Shown here piece after piece: positions 46,396 to 54,734 of a DNA stretch of 64,000 nucleotides; positions within the stretch are counted from its first letter, which is position 1, and every line of letters begins with the position of its first letter. Below the pieces are notes generated by a model. The model searched no databases. It saw nothing but the letters and a program-made list of their open reading frames with translations, and was not told where the DNA came from. Source of the stretch: Clostridia bacterium (GTDB lineage Bacteria; Bacillota; Clostridia; Oscillospirales; Acutalibacteraceae); contig JAFVTQ010000002.1 of the NCBI GenBank assembly GCA_017503135.1, positions 297,502 to 361,501 on the forward strand. The letters run 5' to 3'. The position numbers and the translations under genes were made by a program.

Positions 46396-46431
46396 TATGT
46401 TTTTGAGACCAAAGGCTTACGAGTGTAAGTC
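46396..46431. repeat. 36-bp direct repeat, copy 1
   Basis: A 36-base unit containing a small hairpin (CTTAC-GAGT-GTAAG). It matches the unit at 46552-46587 at 35 of 36 positions, in the same direction. Confidence 0.85.
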
Positions 46432-46551
46432 CATTACCAATATAATACACCATCAACTGAGAATTGCTGGTAAAATAGATGTAATTTTGCTTTTCTAGTT
46501 AACTTCACACCTATTTCAACCACAAAGAATTGCTTGGATTTTGGATGAAAA

Positions 46552-46587
46552 TATGTTTTTGAGACCGAAGGCTTACGAGTGTAAGTC
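46552..46587. repeat. 36-bp direct repeat, copy 2
   Basis: The second copy, in the same orientation, 120 bases from the first. Both lie between yebC and glf, in about 285 bases that hold no gene or clear promoter. Confidence 0.85.
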
Positions 46588-46624
46588 GAGGGTGAAAAAG
46601 CGGAATTTCGCCAAAAGACTGCAA

Positions 46625-47365
46625 TTATCCTTCGTAGTCTTCTTCGTTTTCCCAGTTATGATAAACGTTCTGAACATCGTCGTTTTCTTCAAACATTTCA
46701 AGCATTCTACCCATATTCTTAATGTCGTCTGGGTTTGTGAGTGCTGTGTATGTGCTTGGCACATATTCAACCTCTGCTGAAACGAATTTATAGCCCTTTG
46801 CTTCAAGGTCGTCACGAACAGCGCCCATATCATTAGCTTCTGTACGAACATCATATATTTCGTCTTCTGCGATAAAGTCGATTGCACCTGCTTCAAGAGC
46901 ATCTTCCATAAGCTGGTCTTCGTCGATTCCGTCTTTTTCGAAGATGATTACACCCTGACGGCTGAACATAAATGAAACACAACCGCTCATACCCATATTG
47001 CCACCGAATTTATCAAAATAGTGACGAACATCAGCAGCTGTTCTGTTTCTGTTGTCTGTAAGTGCTTCAACGATAACCGCGATACCCGATGGGCCATAAC
47101 CCTCATATACGATTTCATCGTAGTTTTCGCCGCTGCCTTCACCTGCTGCCTTTTTAATAACTCTTTCAATGTTATCATTTGGCATATTTGCAGCTTTAGC
47201 TTTTGCGATTACGTCCTTAAGCTTTGAGTTGCCTGCTGGGTCTGGACCACCCGCTTTAACAGCAACTGCGATTTCACGACCAATTTTGGTGAAAACCTTA
47301 GCTCTGGCGTTATCTGTTTTCTCTTTTTTTCTTTTGATTGTACTCCATTTTGAATGTCCTGACAT
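46625..47365 (-). CDS. YebC/PmpR family protein
   Basis: The 246-residue product has the full family signature: [32 protein letters not shown] and [37 protein letters not shown]. Homologues are DNA-binding regulators, and a role in relieving ribosome stalling has been proposed for some. Monocistronic. Confidence 0.96.
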   Translation of the reverse strand: MSGHSKWSTIKRKKEKTDNARAKVFTKIGREIAVAVKAGGPDPAGNSKLKDVIAKAKAANMPNDNIERVIKKAAGEGSGENYDEIVYEGYGPSGIAVIVEALTDNRNRTAADVRHYFDKFGGNMGMSGCVSFMFSRQGVIIFEKDGIDEDQLMEDALEAGAIDFIAEDEIYDVRTEANDMGAVRDDLEAKGYKFVSAEVEYVPSTYTALTNPDDIKNMGRMLEMFEENDDVQNVYHNWENEEDYEG

Positions 47366-47568
47366 AAAAACATACCTCTCGGTTTAAAATTTATTTATAA
47401 TCAGCTTATTGTAGCATATTATAACTCTTTTTTCAATAGTTAGTTATGGTTTCAGCTATGACAAAACAGTAACAAAATTACAAAATTTTAATGGTTTCTC
47501 TATGATTTTTCAAAAATGTGTGATAGAATAAAAAGTAATAAAAGCAAATCTTTCAAAAAGGTGATTTT

Positions 47569-48975
47569 ATGAGACAATTTATGGGTGAAGATTTTCTTTT
47601 GACAACAGAAACTGCTCAAAAGATTTTTGAAAAAGGTGCTAAAAACACACCGATTTTTGACTGGCATTGTCATCTCTCTCCAAAAGAGATTTATGAGAAT
47701 AAGAAGCCTCGTGATATTGCAGAGCTTTGGCTTGGTGGCGACCACTATAAATGGCGTGGTATGCGTGGTTATGGTATTGATGAAAAATACATCACAGGAG
47801 ATAGCACTCCAAAAGAGAAATTTTTAAAGTATGCTGAAGCTTTGCCATATTGCATCGGTAATCCACTTTATCATTGGACACATCTTGAACTTCAAAGATA
47901 TTTTGGAATCACAAAGCCATTAAGCAGTGCGACTGCAGAAGAAATCTGGGAAAAATGTAACCGCCAGATTGAAGAAGGCGGATTCACACCAAGAGATCTT
48001 ATTGAAAAATCAAATGTGTATTGCGTATGCACAACTGACGATGCAGCTGATTCTCTTGAATATCACAAGCTTTTGGCGGAAGACAAAACATTCAAGTGTA
48101 AGGTACTCCCCGCTTTTCGTCCTGACAAATCGTTTTTGATTGATGCTCCTGTTTTCAAAGAATGGATTATTGCGATGGAAAATGCAGCGAAAATGGAAAT
48201 TAAATCTTTCAAAGATTTGCTTGTGGCACTCGAAAAGAGAATTAACTTCTTTGACGAAATGGGATGTAGAGCGTCTGACCACGCACTTAATTATTGCCCC
48301 TTTGAGTTGGCAACTGACGAAGAATTAGAAACCATCTTTGCAAAAGCAATAAAAGGCAATGAAACATTCACGGTCAAAGAATTAGACCAATATCGCACAG
48401 CACTTTTACAATTCTTCGGTGCAGAATACGCAAAGCGTGGTTGGGTTATGGAATTACACTTCGGTGCAATGAGAAACAACAACACAAAGATGTTTAAAAA
48501 TCTCGGTGCTGACACAGGTTTCGACTCTGTTGATGATTATAATCTTGCACACGGACTTTCTCGTTATCTCGACTCTCTTGCAGTTAAGGATTTGTTACCA
48601 AAGACCGTACTTTTCACACTTAATCCAAAAGATAATTATGTGCTTGGCACAATGCTTGGCAACTTCCAGGGCACAGAAGCAGCATCAAAGATTCAATTTG
48701 GCTCAGGTTGGTGGTTTAATGACCATTATGACGGAATGCGCAAGCAAATGATTGACCTTAGCAACCTTGGTGTGCTTGGCAAATTTGTTGGTATGGTTAC
48801 AGACTCACGAAGCTTTTTATCATATCCAAGACACGAATATTTCAGAAGAATTCTCTGTGAAATTATTGGTGATTTGGTTGAAGACGGCAAATATCCTGCT
48901 GACATTGAATTCCTTTCACAGATTGTTGAAGACATTTCATTTAATAATGCTAAAAATTATTTCAATTTAGATTAA
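47569..48975 (+). CDS. uxaC: Glucuronate isomerase
   Basis: The 468-residue amidohydrolase-fold uronate isomerase has FDWHCHLSPKEIYENK, LGGDHYKWRGMRGYGI, the MELHFGAMRNNNT segment, and LVTDSRSF-type ends (MVTDSRSFLSYPRHEYFRRILC). It converts glucuronate to fructuronate, or galacturonate to tagaturonate. No other hexuronate gene is nearby. The RBS AAAGGTGA precedes the ATG. Confidence 0.96.
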   Translation: MRQFMGEDFLLTTETAQKIFEKGAKNTPIFDWHCHLSPKEIYENKKPRDIAELWLGGDHYKWRGMRGYGIDEKYITGDSTPKEKFLKYAEALPYCIGNPLYHWTHLELQRYFGITKPLSSATAEEIWEKCNRQIEEGGFTPRDLIEKSNVYCVCTTDDAADSLEYHKLLAEDKTFKCKVLPAFRPDKSFLIDAPVFKEWIIAMENAAKMEIKSFKDLLVALEKRINFFDEMGCRASDHALNYCPFELATDEELETIFAKAIKGNETFTVKELDQYRTALLQFFGAEYAKRGWVMELHFGAMRNNNTKMFKNLGADTGFDSVDDYNLAHGLSRYLDSLAVKDLLPKTVLFTLNPKDNYVLGTMLGNFQGTEAASKIQFGSGWWFNDHYDGMRKQMIDLSNLGVLGKFVGMVTDSRSFLSYPRHEYFRRILCEIIGDLVEDGKYPADIEFLSQIVEDISFNNAKNYFNLD

Positions 48976-49025
48976 ACGATAAAATTAAAAGGACTCTCAT
49001 AGGTGTTGTACGGTTAAGGACAGTA

Positions 49026-49062
49026 AAAAAAGGAAGCACAAAATTTTTGTGCTTCCTTTAAT
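49026..49062. terminator. Bidirectional terminator inside the cassette, left end
   Basis: AAAGGAAGCACAAAA and TTTTGTGCTTCCTTT form a long stem with an A-run on the left and T-rich sequence on the right. It ends the hydrolase transcript (minus) and probably uxaC read-through (plus). Confidence 0.85.
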
Positions 49063-49075
49063 TTTGTCTCATACC

Positions 49076-49117
49076 GTAACAAGCAGGACATTTAGGCGCC
49101 CAAATGTCACTTGTTAG
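49076..49117 (-). other. Large stem-loop 3' of the cassette hydrolase gene
   Basis: AACAAG-GACATTT and AAATGTC-CTTGTT pair with a small bulge around GGCGCC. It has no T-run. It lies between the hydrolase stop and the terminator; the purpose is unknown. Confidence 0.55.
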
Positions 49118-49173
49118 GAGAACCTAAAACCCTCTTCTAAACAAATATCACCTATTCGATAAATTGGAACTTG

Positions 49174-49917
49174 TCAGCATCCGTTTATCTCTCGGATTTT
49201 ATTTGCGTAGTCTATGCCCTTATTTATAGAAAACTCACCGTGATACAAATCCGGAAGGACATGTAATACACTCTCTTGCAAAGCTTGATGAATTATTTTG
49301 GCAGATTTTTGCATCGCGATATTTTCTTTTTCGCCAACAAATATATGAACCTTTGCAGTACAGTTTTTTATGGATTTCTTTAAGGAATATAAGGAATTTG
49401 CTTGCAAAAAAGCAATCATATCGTTCTTGGATATGGCACAAGTATCTCTAAAATAGCAGTCAAATAAATCAGGTTTTATTTTCAGCGACTTGAATTGCAG
49501 TTTCGAAAACCACTTGTACTGTATTAACCCATAACAACTTCCAAATGCAGGTTTAATCATGGAATACGTTAGTTTTGAGGGTATAACCAGCGCACTTTCA
49601 ATGATGGCATATTTACAAATATCATGGCGTTGCGACAAAATCTCCAATAAAATCTGCCCACCTAAGGATAAACCACCAATTAGAAAAACAGAACCGCCCC
49701 AATGTGCATCAATAAAGGCTATGATTTCTTCGGCATTATCTTCTATGGTTGTAAAAGGTTTTTCGCTTTTTGCGTGGCCATCCAGTATTGGCAGGATTAC
49801 ATGGTAATCGTTTTGAAGTGATTTTGCTACGTCTTCGTAATTCCACCATGACAACCCACCTCCATGCAAAAGAAGGATTATGTTATTGTTTTCTTTTCCG
49901 AATTCAACATAATGCAA
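49174..49917 (-). CDS. Alpha/beta hydrolase, cassette cargo
   Basis: The 247-residue product has LLLHGGGLSWWNYEDVA (oxyanion region), the nucleophile elbow GGLSLGG, and a C-terminal His in DLYHGEFSINKG. The start is TTG (MHYVEFGKENNN), 7 bases after GAGGTG, and matches the normal family start. It is richer in Cys and Ile than its neighbours. It could be an esterase or lactonase-type enzyme; the substrate is unknown. It is the only gene between the inverted repeats. Confidence 0.88.
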   Translation of the reverse strand: MHYVEFGKENNNIILLLHGGGLSWWNYEDVAKSLQNDYHVILPILDGHAKSEKPFTTIEDNAEEIIAFIDAHWGGSVFLIGGLSLGGQILLEILSQRHDICKYAIIESALVIPSKLTYSMIKPAFGSCYGLIQYKWFSKLQFKSLKIKPDLFDCYFRDTCAISKNDMIAFLQANSLYSLKKSIKNCTAKVHIFVGEKENIAMQKSAKIIHQALQESVLHVLPDLYHGEFSINKGIDYANKIREINGC

Positions 49918-50001
49918 ATTCCTTCACCTCTTTTACAAATTCTTATTTATCGGTTAGTTGTATTATAGCACAACTTGACCAACAAAGAAAGAGAATATTA
50001 T

Positions 50002-50037
50002 AAACACCCTTAGTTTTTTAAAAAACTAAGGGTGTTT
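50002..50037. terminator. Long AT-rich hairpin at the right end of the cassette
   Basis: AAACACCCTTAGTTTTTT and AAAAAACTAAGGGTGTTT are nearly perfect complements. It lies upstream of the hydrolase gene, so it may shield the gene from outside transcription. Confidence 0.7.
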
Positions 50038-50111
50038 TCGTGTATTGTTGTACTGTCCTTTAGAGTACGACCCATATGAGAGTCCTTTTTTATTAGATAA
50101 AATCGCAAAAA

Positions 50112-50147
50112 CAAAAGAGCAGATAGCCTTTCGGTTATCTGCTCTAA
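50112..50147 (-). terminator. Terminator of gapA
   Basis: GAGCAGATA and TATCTGCTC pair around GCCTTTCGGT; on the minus strand TTTTGTTTTTG follows. Confidence 0.9.
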
Positions 50148-50166
50148 TTATTTATACTTTTAAGAA

Positions 50167-51201
50167 TTAAAGTTCTGCAAAGTATTTGATTGTTCTAACC
50201 ATCTGTGATGTGTAGCTGTTTTCGTTGTCATACCAAGAAACAACCTGAACTTCATAGAGGTCGTCAGCAATCTTAGCAACCATTGTCTGTGTTGCATCGA
50301 AGAGTGAACCGTATCTCATACCGATAACGTCTGAAGAAACGATTGGGTCTTCGTTGTAGCCGAAGCTTTCTGAAGAAGCAGCCTTCATAGCAGCGTTGAT
50401 GCCATCAACTGTGATGTCAGCGCCCTTAACAACTGCTGTAAGGATTGTTGTTGAACCTGTTGGAACTGGAACTCTCTGTGCAGCACCGATGAGTTTGCCG
50501 TTGAGTTCTGGAATAACAAGGCCGATAGCTTTTGCAGCACCTGTTGAGTTAGGAACGATGTTAGCAGCACCAGCACGAGCTCTTCTCATATCGCCCTTTC
50601 TGTGTGGGCCGTCGAGAATCATCTGGTCGCCTGTGTAAGCATGGATTGTAGCCATGATACCGCTCTGGATTGGAGCATAATCGTTAAGCGCCTTTGCCAT
50701 AGGAGCAAGGCAGTTTGTTGTGCAAGATGCAGCTGAGATGATTGTGTCGTCAGCTGTAAGAGTGTTTTCATTTACTGAGTAAACGATTGTCTTAAGGTCG
50801 TTACCTGCAGGAGCAGAAATAACAACTTTCTTAGCACCAGCATCGATATGAGCCTGGCTCTTTGCTTTTGAGCAATAGAAACCTGTGCATTCGAGAACTA
50901 CGTCAACACCGATTTCACCCCATGGGAGTTCAGCAGCGTTAGCCATAGCATAGATTTTAAGAGTTTTACCGTCAACTGTGATTGTACCTGCTTCGTCGTC
51001 AGCTTCAACTGTGTGAAGACCTTCGCCGATTCTTCCGCAGTAACCGCCCTGAGCTGTGTCGTACTTAAGAAGAGTAGCAAGCATTGATGGTTTTGTGAGG
51101 TCGTTGATAGCAACAACATCATAACCTTCTGCGCCGAACATCTGTCTGAAAGCAAGACGTCCGATACGGCCGAAACCGTTAATAGCAACTTTAACTGACA
51201 T
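50167..51201 (-). CDS. gapA: Glyceraldehyde-3-phosphate dehydrogenase
   Basis: The 344-residue type I GAPDH has the NAD-binding start [19 protein letters not shown], the catalytic Cys in [12 protein letters not shown], and [18 protein letters not shown] and [14 protein letters not shown]. It is the glycolytic enzyme. The ATG at 51201 follows GGAGGAATT. A TTGCAT-17-TAAAAT promoter lies at 51261-51289. Confidence 0.98.
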   Translation of the reverse strand: MSVKVAINGFGRIGRLAFRQMFGAEGYDVVAINDLTKPSMLATLLKYDTAQGGYCGRIGEGLHTVEADDEAGTITVDGKTLKIYAMANAAELPWGEIGVDVVLECTGFYCSKAKSQAHIDAGAKKVVISAPAGNDLKTIVYSVNENTLTADDTIISAASCTTNCLAPMAKALNDYAPIQSGIMATIHAYTGDQMILDGPHRKGDMRRARAGAANIVPNSTGAAKAIGLVIPELNGKLIGAAQRVPVPTGSTTILTAVVKGADITVDGINAAMKAASSESFGYNEDPIVSSDVIGMRYGSLFDATQTMVAKIADDLYEVQVVSWYDNENSYTSQMVRTIKYFAEL

Positions 51202-51260
51202 TTTGAATTCCTCCAAATAAATTATTTACAAATATTAGTATGCATATTATTGCATTTATT

Positions 51261-51289
51261 ATTTTATATCTTTTTAATCAATTATGCAA
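51261..51289 (-). promoter_or_regulatory. Promoter of gapA
   Basis: TTGCAT (51284-51289), 17 bases, TAAAAT (51261-51266) on the minus strand. Confidence 0.6.
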
Positions 51290-51384
51290 GCATATTTTTG
51301 ATTTTTTTGGTGTTTCGTTAACTTTTTGTCAATGTGTTCAAATTTTAGTGAATATTTACCCAAAATGAGTATAAAATTTATAGT

Positions 51385-52023
51385 ATGAATACTGATTTTA
51401 ATACTAAACCTTATGAAGAACTCAACGAACGCGAAAATCTGCAAGAACTTTTTGATACTTCGTTTATTAAAAACGACCTTAAAAGCCTTCGCACTCACTA
51501 TAAGACATTAAGAAAATTAGAACTCAGCACCCCTTTGGATTTTAATTTGGAAAATGTTGATGTTTCTTCTCTTGCTGAAAATCTCGCTCTCGCCTGTGAC
51601 ATAATTTGCGCTGAAAATGGAGCAAGTTTCATTTATTGTGGCGACTCCACATCAATAGCAAGAGCCAACCAAAGACTGTTTACAAAAGCTATTCTCAACC
51701 TGTTATCAAATGCTTTTTTATATGGTCGTGGCAATCTCATTACTGTAAAAACTATCGAAAAGACCGATTTCATAAGCATTGAAATTCAAAACGCAGGTTG
51801 GTTAAACAATGATTTCAAGTTTGGCAACGGACTTGAATATGTTAATCACATATGTCAAAAATTAAATGGTCATTTTTTTATAGCGACAGAATTGTTGTCC
51901 GTAAAAGCGATTATGCTAATTCCAAAATCGCAGAATATTAAAGAAATTGTAACTACCCCCGATTTCTGCGAATTTTTAGGCAACCGATTATCTCCTGTTT
52001 ATATAGAATTTTTCGGCATTTAA
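51385..52023 (+). CDS. Orphan histidine-kinase-type ATPase domain protein
   Basis: The 212-residue product has an HATPase fold. The N-box is at about 110-130 (NQRLFTKAILNLLSNAFLYG), and the G2-box is FGNGLEYVNHICQKLNG. The usual DxGxG of the G1-box is replaced by NAG. There is no membrane segment and no phospho-acceptor His region. The start follows a TATAAA box by only 9 bases with no RBS, so it may be leaderless. It could be a partial sensor kinase, an anti-sigma-like kinase, or a regulator lacking catalysis. Confidence 0.7.
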   Translation: MNTDFNTKPYEELNERENLQELFDTSFIKNDLKSLRTHYKTLRKLELSTPLDFNLENVDVSSLAENLALACDIICAENGASFIYCGDSTSIARANQRLFTKAILNLLSNAFLYGRGNLITVKTIEKTDFISIEIQNAGWLNNDFKFGNGLEYVNHICQKLNGHFFIATELLSVKAIMLIPKSQNIKEIVTTPDFCEFLGNRLSPVYIEFFGI

Positions 52024-52152
52024 TTTCGCACCCCAAATACAGCACAGAGTTAGATACATTAGGGTTTGTGGAACAGAACGAGAGTGCAAAGTGCAAAGTG
52101 CAGAACGTTGGAACTGCGTTGCGATTATAGATGTAACCAATTGGGTTAGTTT

Positions 52153-52182
52153 GTAGGGGACGCCGGGGTCGTCGTCCCCTAC
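52153..52182. repeat. GC-rich palindromic intergenic element
   Basis: GTAGGGGACG and CGTCCCCTAC are perfect 10-base arms around CCGGGGTCGT. Short CAAAGTG repeats lie nearby (52085-52100). The rest of 52024-52252 shows no gene. Confidence 0.6.
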
Positions 52183-52251
52183 ACAGTTCGTTGGTCGATT
52201 ATAATGAAATATAAAAATTAAAAACATCCCAACAATTTCAAATCTGCAAAA

Positions 52252-52280
52252 ATTAACCCCGATTTTTAATCGGGGTTAAT
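52252..52280. terminator. Bidirectional terminator
   Basis: ATTAACCCCGATT and AATCGGGGTTAAT around TTT, with an A-run before and TTTTT after. It serves the HATPase gene and the converging small Cys protein gene. Confidence 0.9.
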
Positions 52281-52289
52281 TTTTATTCT

Positions 52290-52556
52290 TTAATCCAAGT
52301 TTAAATCAGTATTATAAAATTCAAAAGCTTCGTCTGTCATTGTAACCATTCCAATATCTCTATTAAAACAATGGTTGCCATCCTTCATTTTAAAACGGGT
52401 AAGCATTTTTTCAGTATCAAGTGTTCGTCGAGTTACTCTAACAGGTACCATATTTTTACAAAATCCACGCCAATCAATATCAGGCTCGTTTTCGTTCTTG
52501 CAAACACCTTTATCTTGATATATGCAGAAATAATTTTCACATTTTATAACATTCAC
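52290..52556 (-). CDS. Small Cys-containing hypothetical protein
   Basis: The 88-residue product has four Cys in its first 35 residues (C6, C11, C19, C33), spaced like a metal site, then a basic stretch and an acidic C-terminus. The start is GTG directly abutting AAAGG; no other in-frame start exists. Its own promoter (52589-52617) supports expression. Divergent from an XRE regulator gene. No family recognised. Confidence 0.65.
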   Translation of the reverse strand: MNVIKCENYFCIYQDKGVCKNENEPDIDWRGFCKNMVPVRVTRRTLDTEKMLTRFKMKDGNHCFNRDIGMVTMTDEAFEFYNTDLNLD

Positions 52557-52588
52557 CCTTTATTTTACAAATTCGCATCTTTAACACA

Positions 52589-52617
52589 ATTATATTTACT
52601 AAATATGTTAAAGTCAA
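52589..52617 (-). promoter_or_regulatory. Promoter of the small Cys protein gene
   Basis: TTGACT (52612-52617), 17 bases, TATAAT (52589-52594) on the minus strand. Confidence 0.75.
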
Positions 52618-52622
52618 GAAAA

Positions 52623-52641
52623 ATGTGCATTATTAGCACAT
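52623..52641. promoter_or_regulatory. Inverted repeat, possible XRE operator
   Basis: ATGTGC and GCACAT around ATTATTA, placed between the two divergent genes, just upstream of the minus-strand -35 and close to the XRE start. Operator function is inferred. Confidence 0.5.
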
Positions 52642-52663
52642 AATATGCTTGGAGATGTTGATT

Positions 52664-52897
52664 TTGAAAATATACAATTATGAGGGTAAGAAAAATATTT
52701 GTGGCAAAAAGGTTCGCGAAATCAGAAAGAAAAACGATATTACACAAGATGAACTCGCTGCACGTCTTCAAGTAGAAGGTGTTAACATTGAGCGTGATAG
52801 CATTAGCCGTTTAGAGAAAGGAACACGATTTGTTGCCGATTATGAACTTGTGATTTTGGCAAAAGTTTTAGGAGTCACAATCGAAGATTTAATTTGA
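52664..52897 (+). CDS. XRE-family helix-turn-helix regulator
   Basis: The 77-residue product is essentially a single Cro/CI helix-turn-helix (VREIRKKNDITQDELAARLQ...ERDSISRLEKGTRFVADYELVILAKVL in outline). The start is most likely the TTG at 52664, 9 bases after GGAG; earlier codons overlap that RBS. It probably controls itself and the divergent Cys-protein gene. Confidence 0.83.
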   Translation: MKIYNYEGKKNICGKKVREIRKKNDITQDELAARLQVEGVNIERDSISRLEKGTRFVADYELVILAKVLGVTIEDLI

Positions 52898-52957
52898 AAC
52901 ATAAATCAGTTGTACTAGGGGCGATTCATCTCGACAAATTCAAATTTGTCAAAACAA

Positions 52958-52990
52958 AATCAGCGGGAGCTTGGCTCCCGCTTTATTTTT
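52958..52990 (-). terminator. Terminator of the SPFH-NfeD operon
   Basis: AGCGGGAG and CTCCCGCT around CTTGG, with a T-rich run on the minus strand. Confidence 0.85.
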
Positions 52991-53019
52991 ATGTTGTCGA
53001 TATGTGATTATACACGCAA

Positions 53020-53913
53020 TTAGTCTTTCTTTGCAAGCTCTGTAAGAGATGTTGCAAGACCTGCAAGACCTTGAATTTCTGATGGAATAATAATCTTTGT
53101 TGCTTTGCCGTCTGCTGCTTTCTCGAAAGATTCAAGAGCCTTAATGCTAATGAACTCTTGACTTGGATTAACCTTGTTAATCATATCGATACCAGCTGCA
53201 GTTGCTTCTTGAATTTTAAGGATTGCTGCTGCTTCACCTTCTGCTTCACGGATTTTTGACTCTTTAATAGCGTCGGCACGAAGAATTGCAGATTCCTTTT
53301 CACCTTCAGCAACAAGGATAGCTGCTTTCTTTTCACCTTCTGCCTGAAGAATCTTTTCACGGCGTTCACGTTCAGCTTTCATCTGCTTTTCCATTGAATC
53401 CTGAATTTCGCGTGGTGGCATAATGTTCTTTAATTCCACACGGTTAATCTTGATACCCCAAGCATCTGTTGCTTCGTCAAGAACTTCAGTGATTTTTGAG
53501 TTGATTGTATCTCTTGATGTGAGAGTTGCGTCAAGCTCAAGGTCACCGATAATGTTACGAAGAGTTGTTGCTGTAAGGTTTTCAATAGCCATCATTGGTC
53601 TTTCAACGCCATAAGTATAGAGTTTTGGGTCAATGATTCGATAGAAAACAACTGTATCGATTGACATTGTAACGTTATCCTTTGTAATAACTGGCTGTGG
53701 TGGAAAATCCACAACTGCTTCTTTAAGGCTTACTCTTTTTGCTACTCTGTCGATAATAGGAACTTTTACATGAAGACCTGTGTCCCAAGTTGTATAGTAT
53801 GCGCCAAGTCTTTCAATAACGAATGCGTTTGCCTGTGGTACAATGCGTACGTTTGCAATAATGATTGCGATAATGATAACTGCGATGATTGTTGGTATGA
53901 ATAATAATTCCAT
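53020..53913 (-). CDS. SPFH/band 7 (stomatin-like) membrane protein
   Basis: The 297-residue product has an N-terminal membrane helix (ELLFIPTIIAVIIIAIIIANV), then the band 7 domain (QANAFVIERLGAYYTTWDTGLHVKVPIIDRV, GVERPMMAIENLTATTLRNIIGDLELD in outline). A long Glu/Lys/Ala coiled coil follows (about 180-245). Such proteins form oligomers in membrane microdomains and pair with NfeD, whose gene lies 15 bases upstream. Confidence 0.93.
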   Translation of the reverse strand: MELLFIPTIIAVIIIAIIIANVRIVPQANAFVIERLGAYYTTWDTGLHVKVPIIDRVAKRVSLKEAVVDFPPQPVITKDNVTMSIDTVVFYRIIDPKLYTYGVERPMMAIENLTATTLRNIIGDLELDATLTSRDTINSKITEVLDEATDAWGIKINRVELKNIMPPREIQDSMEKQMKAERERREKILQAEGEKKAAILVAEGEKESAILRADAIKESKIREAEGEAAAILKIQEATAAGIDMINKVNPSQEFISIKALESFEKAADGKATKIIIPSEIQGLAGLATSLTELAKKD

Positions 53914-53928
53914 AGTTTTTCTCCTTTT

Positions 53929-54372
53929 TTAATTAAATTTAGTTACAACAAGAGTTGTGCCTTGCACACTCTTGATAACTGCTTTTTCATTTTGTGAAAT
54001 AATTTCACCATTTTCGGTGATTGCTTTCCAATAAATGTCGCCTAATTTGACTCTTCCGTTGATAGCATTTGTTTCATCAATAATTGTTACTATTTTCCCC
54101 AGAAGTTTCTCATTCTGGTCAACATCGTCAACGGGTTTCTTAATGTATTTTTTATAAATTTTGCGGAAGACTACCATAAATACTGCACTAAGTAAAACGA
54201 ATATGGCAACTTGCCAGATTGCGCTTTTAATTACAAATGACAATAAACAGGTAATTATTGCCGCAGGTACGAACCATATAGATACTAATGCTGTTGTGCA
54301 AAGTTCAACGATTAAGAAGAACACGCCAACTGCAATCCATATAGCCCATGGGTTAGCCATTAGATATTCCAT
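53929..54372 (-). CDS. NfeD family membrane protein
   Basis: The 147-residue product has two or three membrane helices (about 8-75) and a C-terminal OB-fold domain with LLGKIVTIIDETNAINGRVKLGDIYWKA. It is the known partner of SPFH/stomatin proteins. The RBS GGAGG precedes the ATG. Confidence 0.92.
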   Translation of the reverse strand: MEYLMANPWAIWIAVGVFFLIVELCTTALVSIWFVPAAIITCLLSFVIKSAIWQVAIFVLLSAVFMVVFRKIYKKYIKKPVDDVDQNEKLLGKIVTIIDETNAINGRVKLGDIYWKAITENGEIISQNEKAVIKSVQGTTLVVTKFN

Positions 54373-54384
54373 AAAATCCTCCCT

Positions 54385-54717
54385 TTACATTTTATATTGA
54401 TAGAGCGCGTTTTCAACAGAGTTTGCGAAACTGTCTGATGCGCCCCAGTCAAATCTGAAAAATCCTGAGCCACCGCCACCACCAACTGCGTGAACACGGG
54501 TAAGCCCTTGAAGATTATCAACAGTCAAGGTAAGGGTCAAACGGTTCTCTGCTCTGTAATAATGCTTTTCATAGATAACCACTCTGACTTCTCTGCCGTT
54601 TTCTGTTGTGCAAATATGCTCATCAATTTTTTCACCTGTGATGGACCCGTTGACAATTTCTTTATCAACCAAATCCACTGCTTCTTGTGGTGATATTCTC
54701 ACCAAAAACTCAACCAT
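54385..54717 (-). CDS. DUF6054-like protein
   Basis: The 110-residue product ends with THVHAVGGGGGSGFFRFDWGASDSF-type glycine-rich sequence (VHAVGGGGGSGFFRFDWGA is visible), which I associate with the clostridial DUF6054 family. No signal peptide or membrane helix. It lies between the DUF1836-like and NfeD genes with short spacers, so it is probably cotranscribed. The function is unknown. Confidence 0.75.
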   Translation of the reverse strand: MVEFLVRISPQEAVDLVDKEIVNGSITGEKIDEHICTTENGREVRVVIYEKHYYRAENRLTLTLTVDNLQGLTRVHAVGGGGGSGFFRFDWGASDSFANSVENALYQYKM

Positions 54718-54734
54718 ATAACCTCTCCTTCAAA

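Larger units (their letters stand above)
48978..50103. mobile_element. TIR-bounded cassette carrying one hydrolase gene, no transposase
   Basis: Imperfect terminal inverted repeats of 38 bases lie at 48988-49025 and 50051-50088, identical at 32 of 38 positions without gaps; the outer end is AAAGGACTCTCATA. The octamer GATAAAAT occurs directly outside each end (48978-48985 and 50096-50103) and may be a target duplication, although the distance to the repeat differs (2 and 7 bases). Inside are an alpha/beta hydrolase gene and two long hairpins. A non-autonomous transposon is the likeliest reading. Confidence 0.7.

Noticed and set aside
46396-46587. CRISPR array
   Set aside because: Only two repeat units separated by 120 bases, too far apart for spacers, and no cas genes.
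49076-49117. Integron attC site
   Set aside because: The ends do not fit the GTTRRRY/RYYYAAC core sites, and there is no integrase gene.
52649-52663. Earlier start codons of the XRE gene (TTG 52649, ATG 52655, TTG 52658)
   Set aside because: They overlap or touch the GGAG ribosome binding site; the TTG at 52664 has proper spacing.
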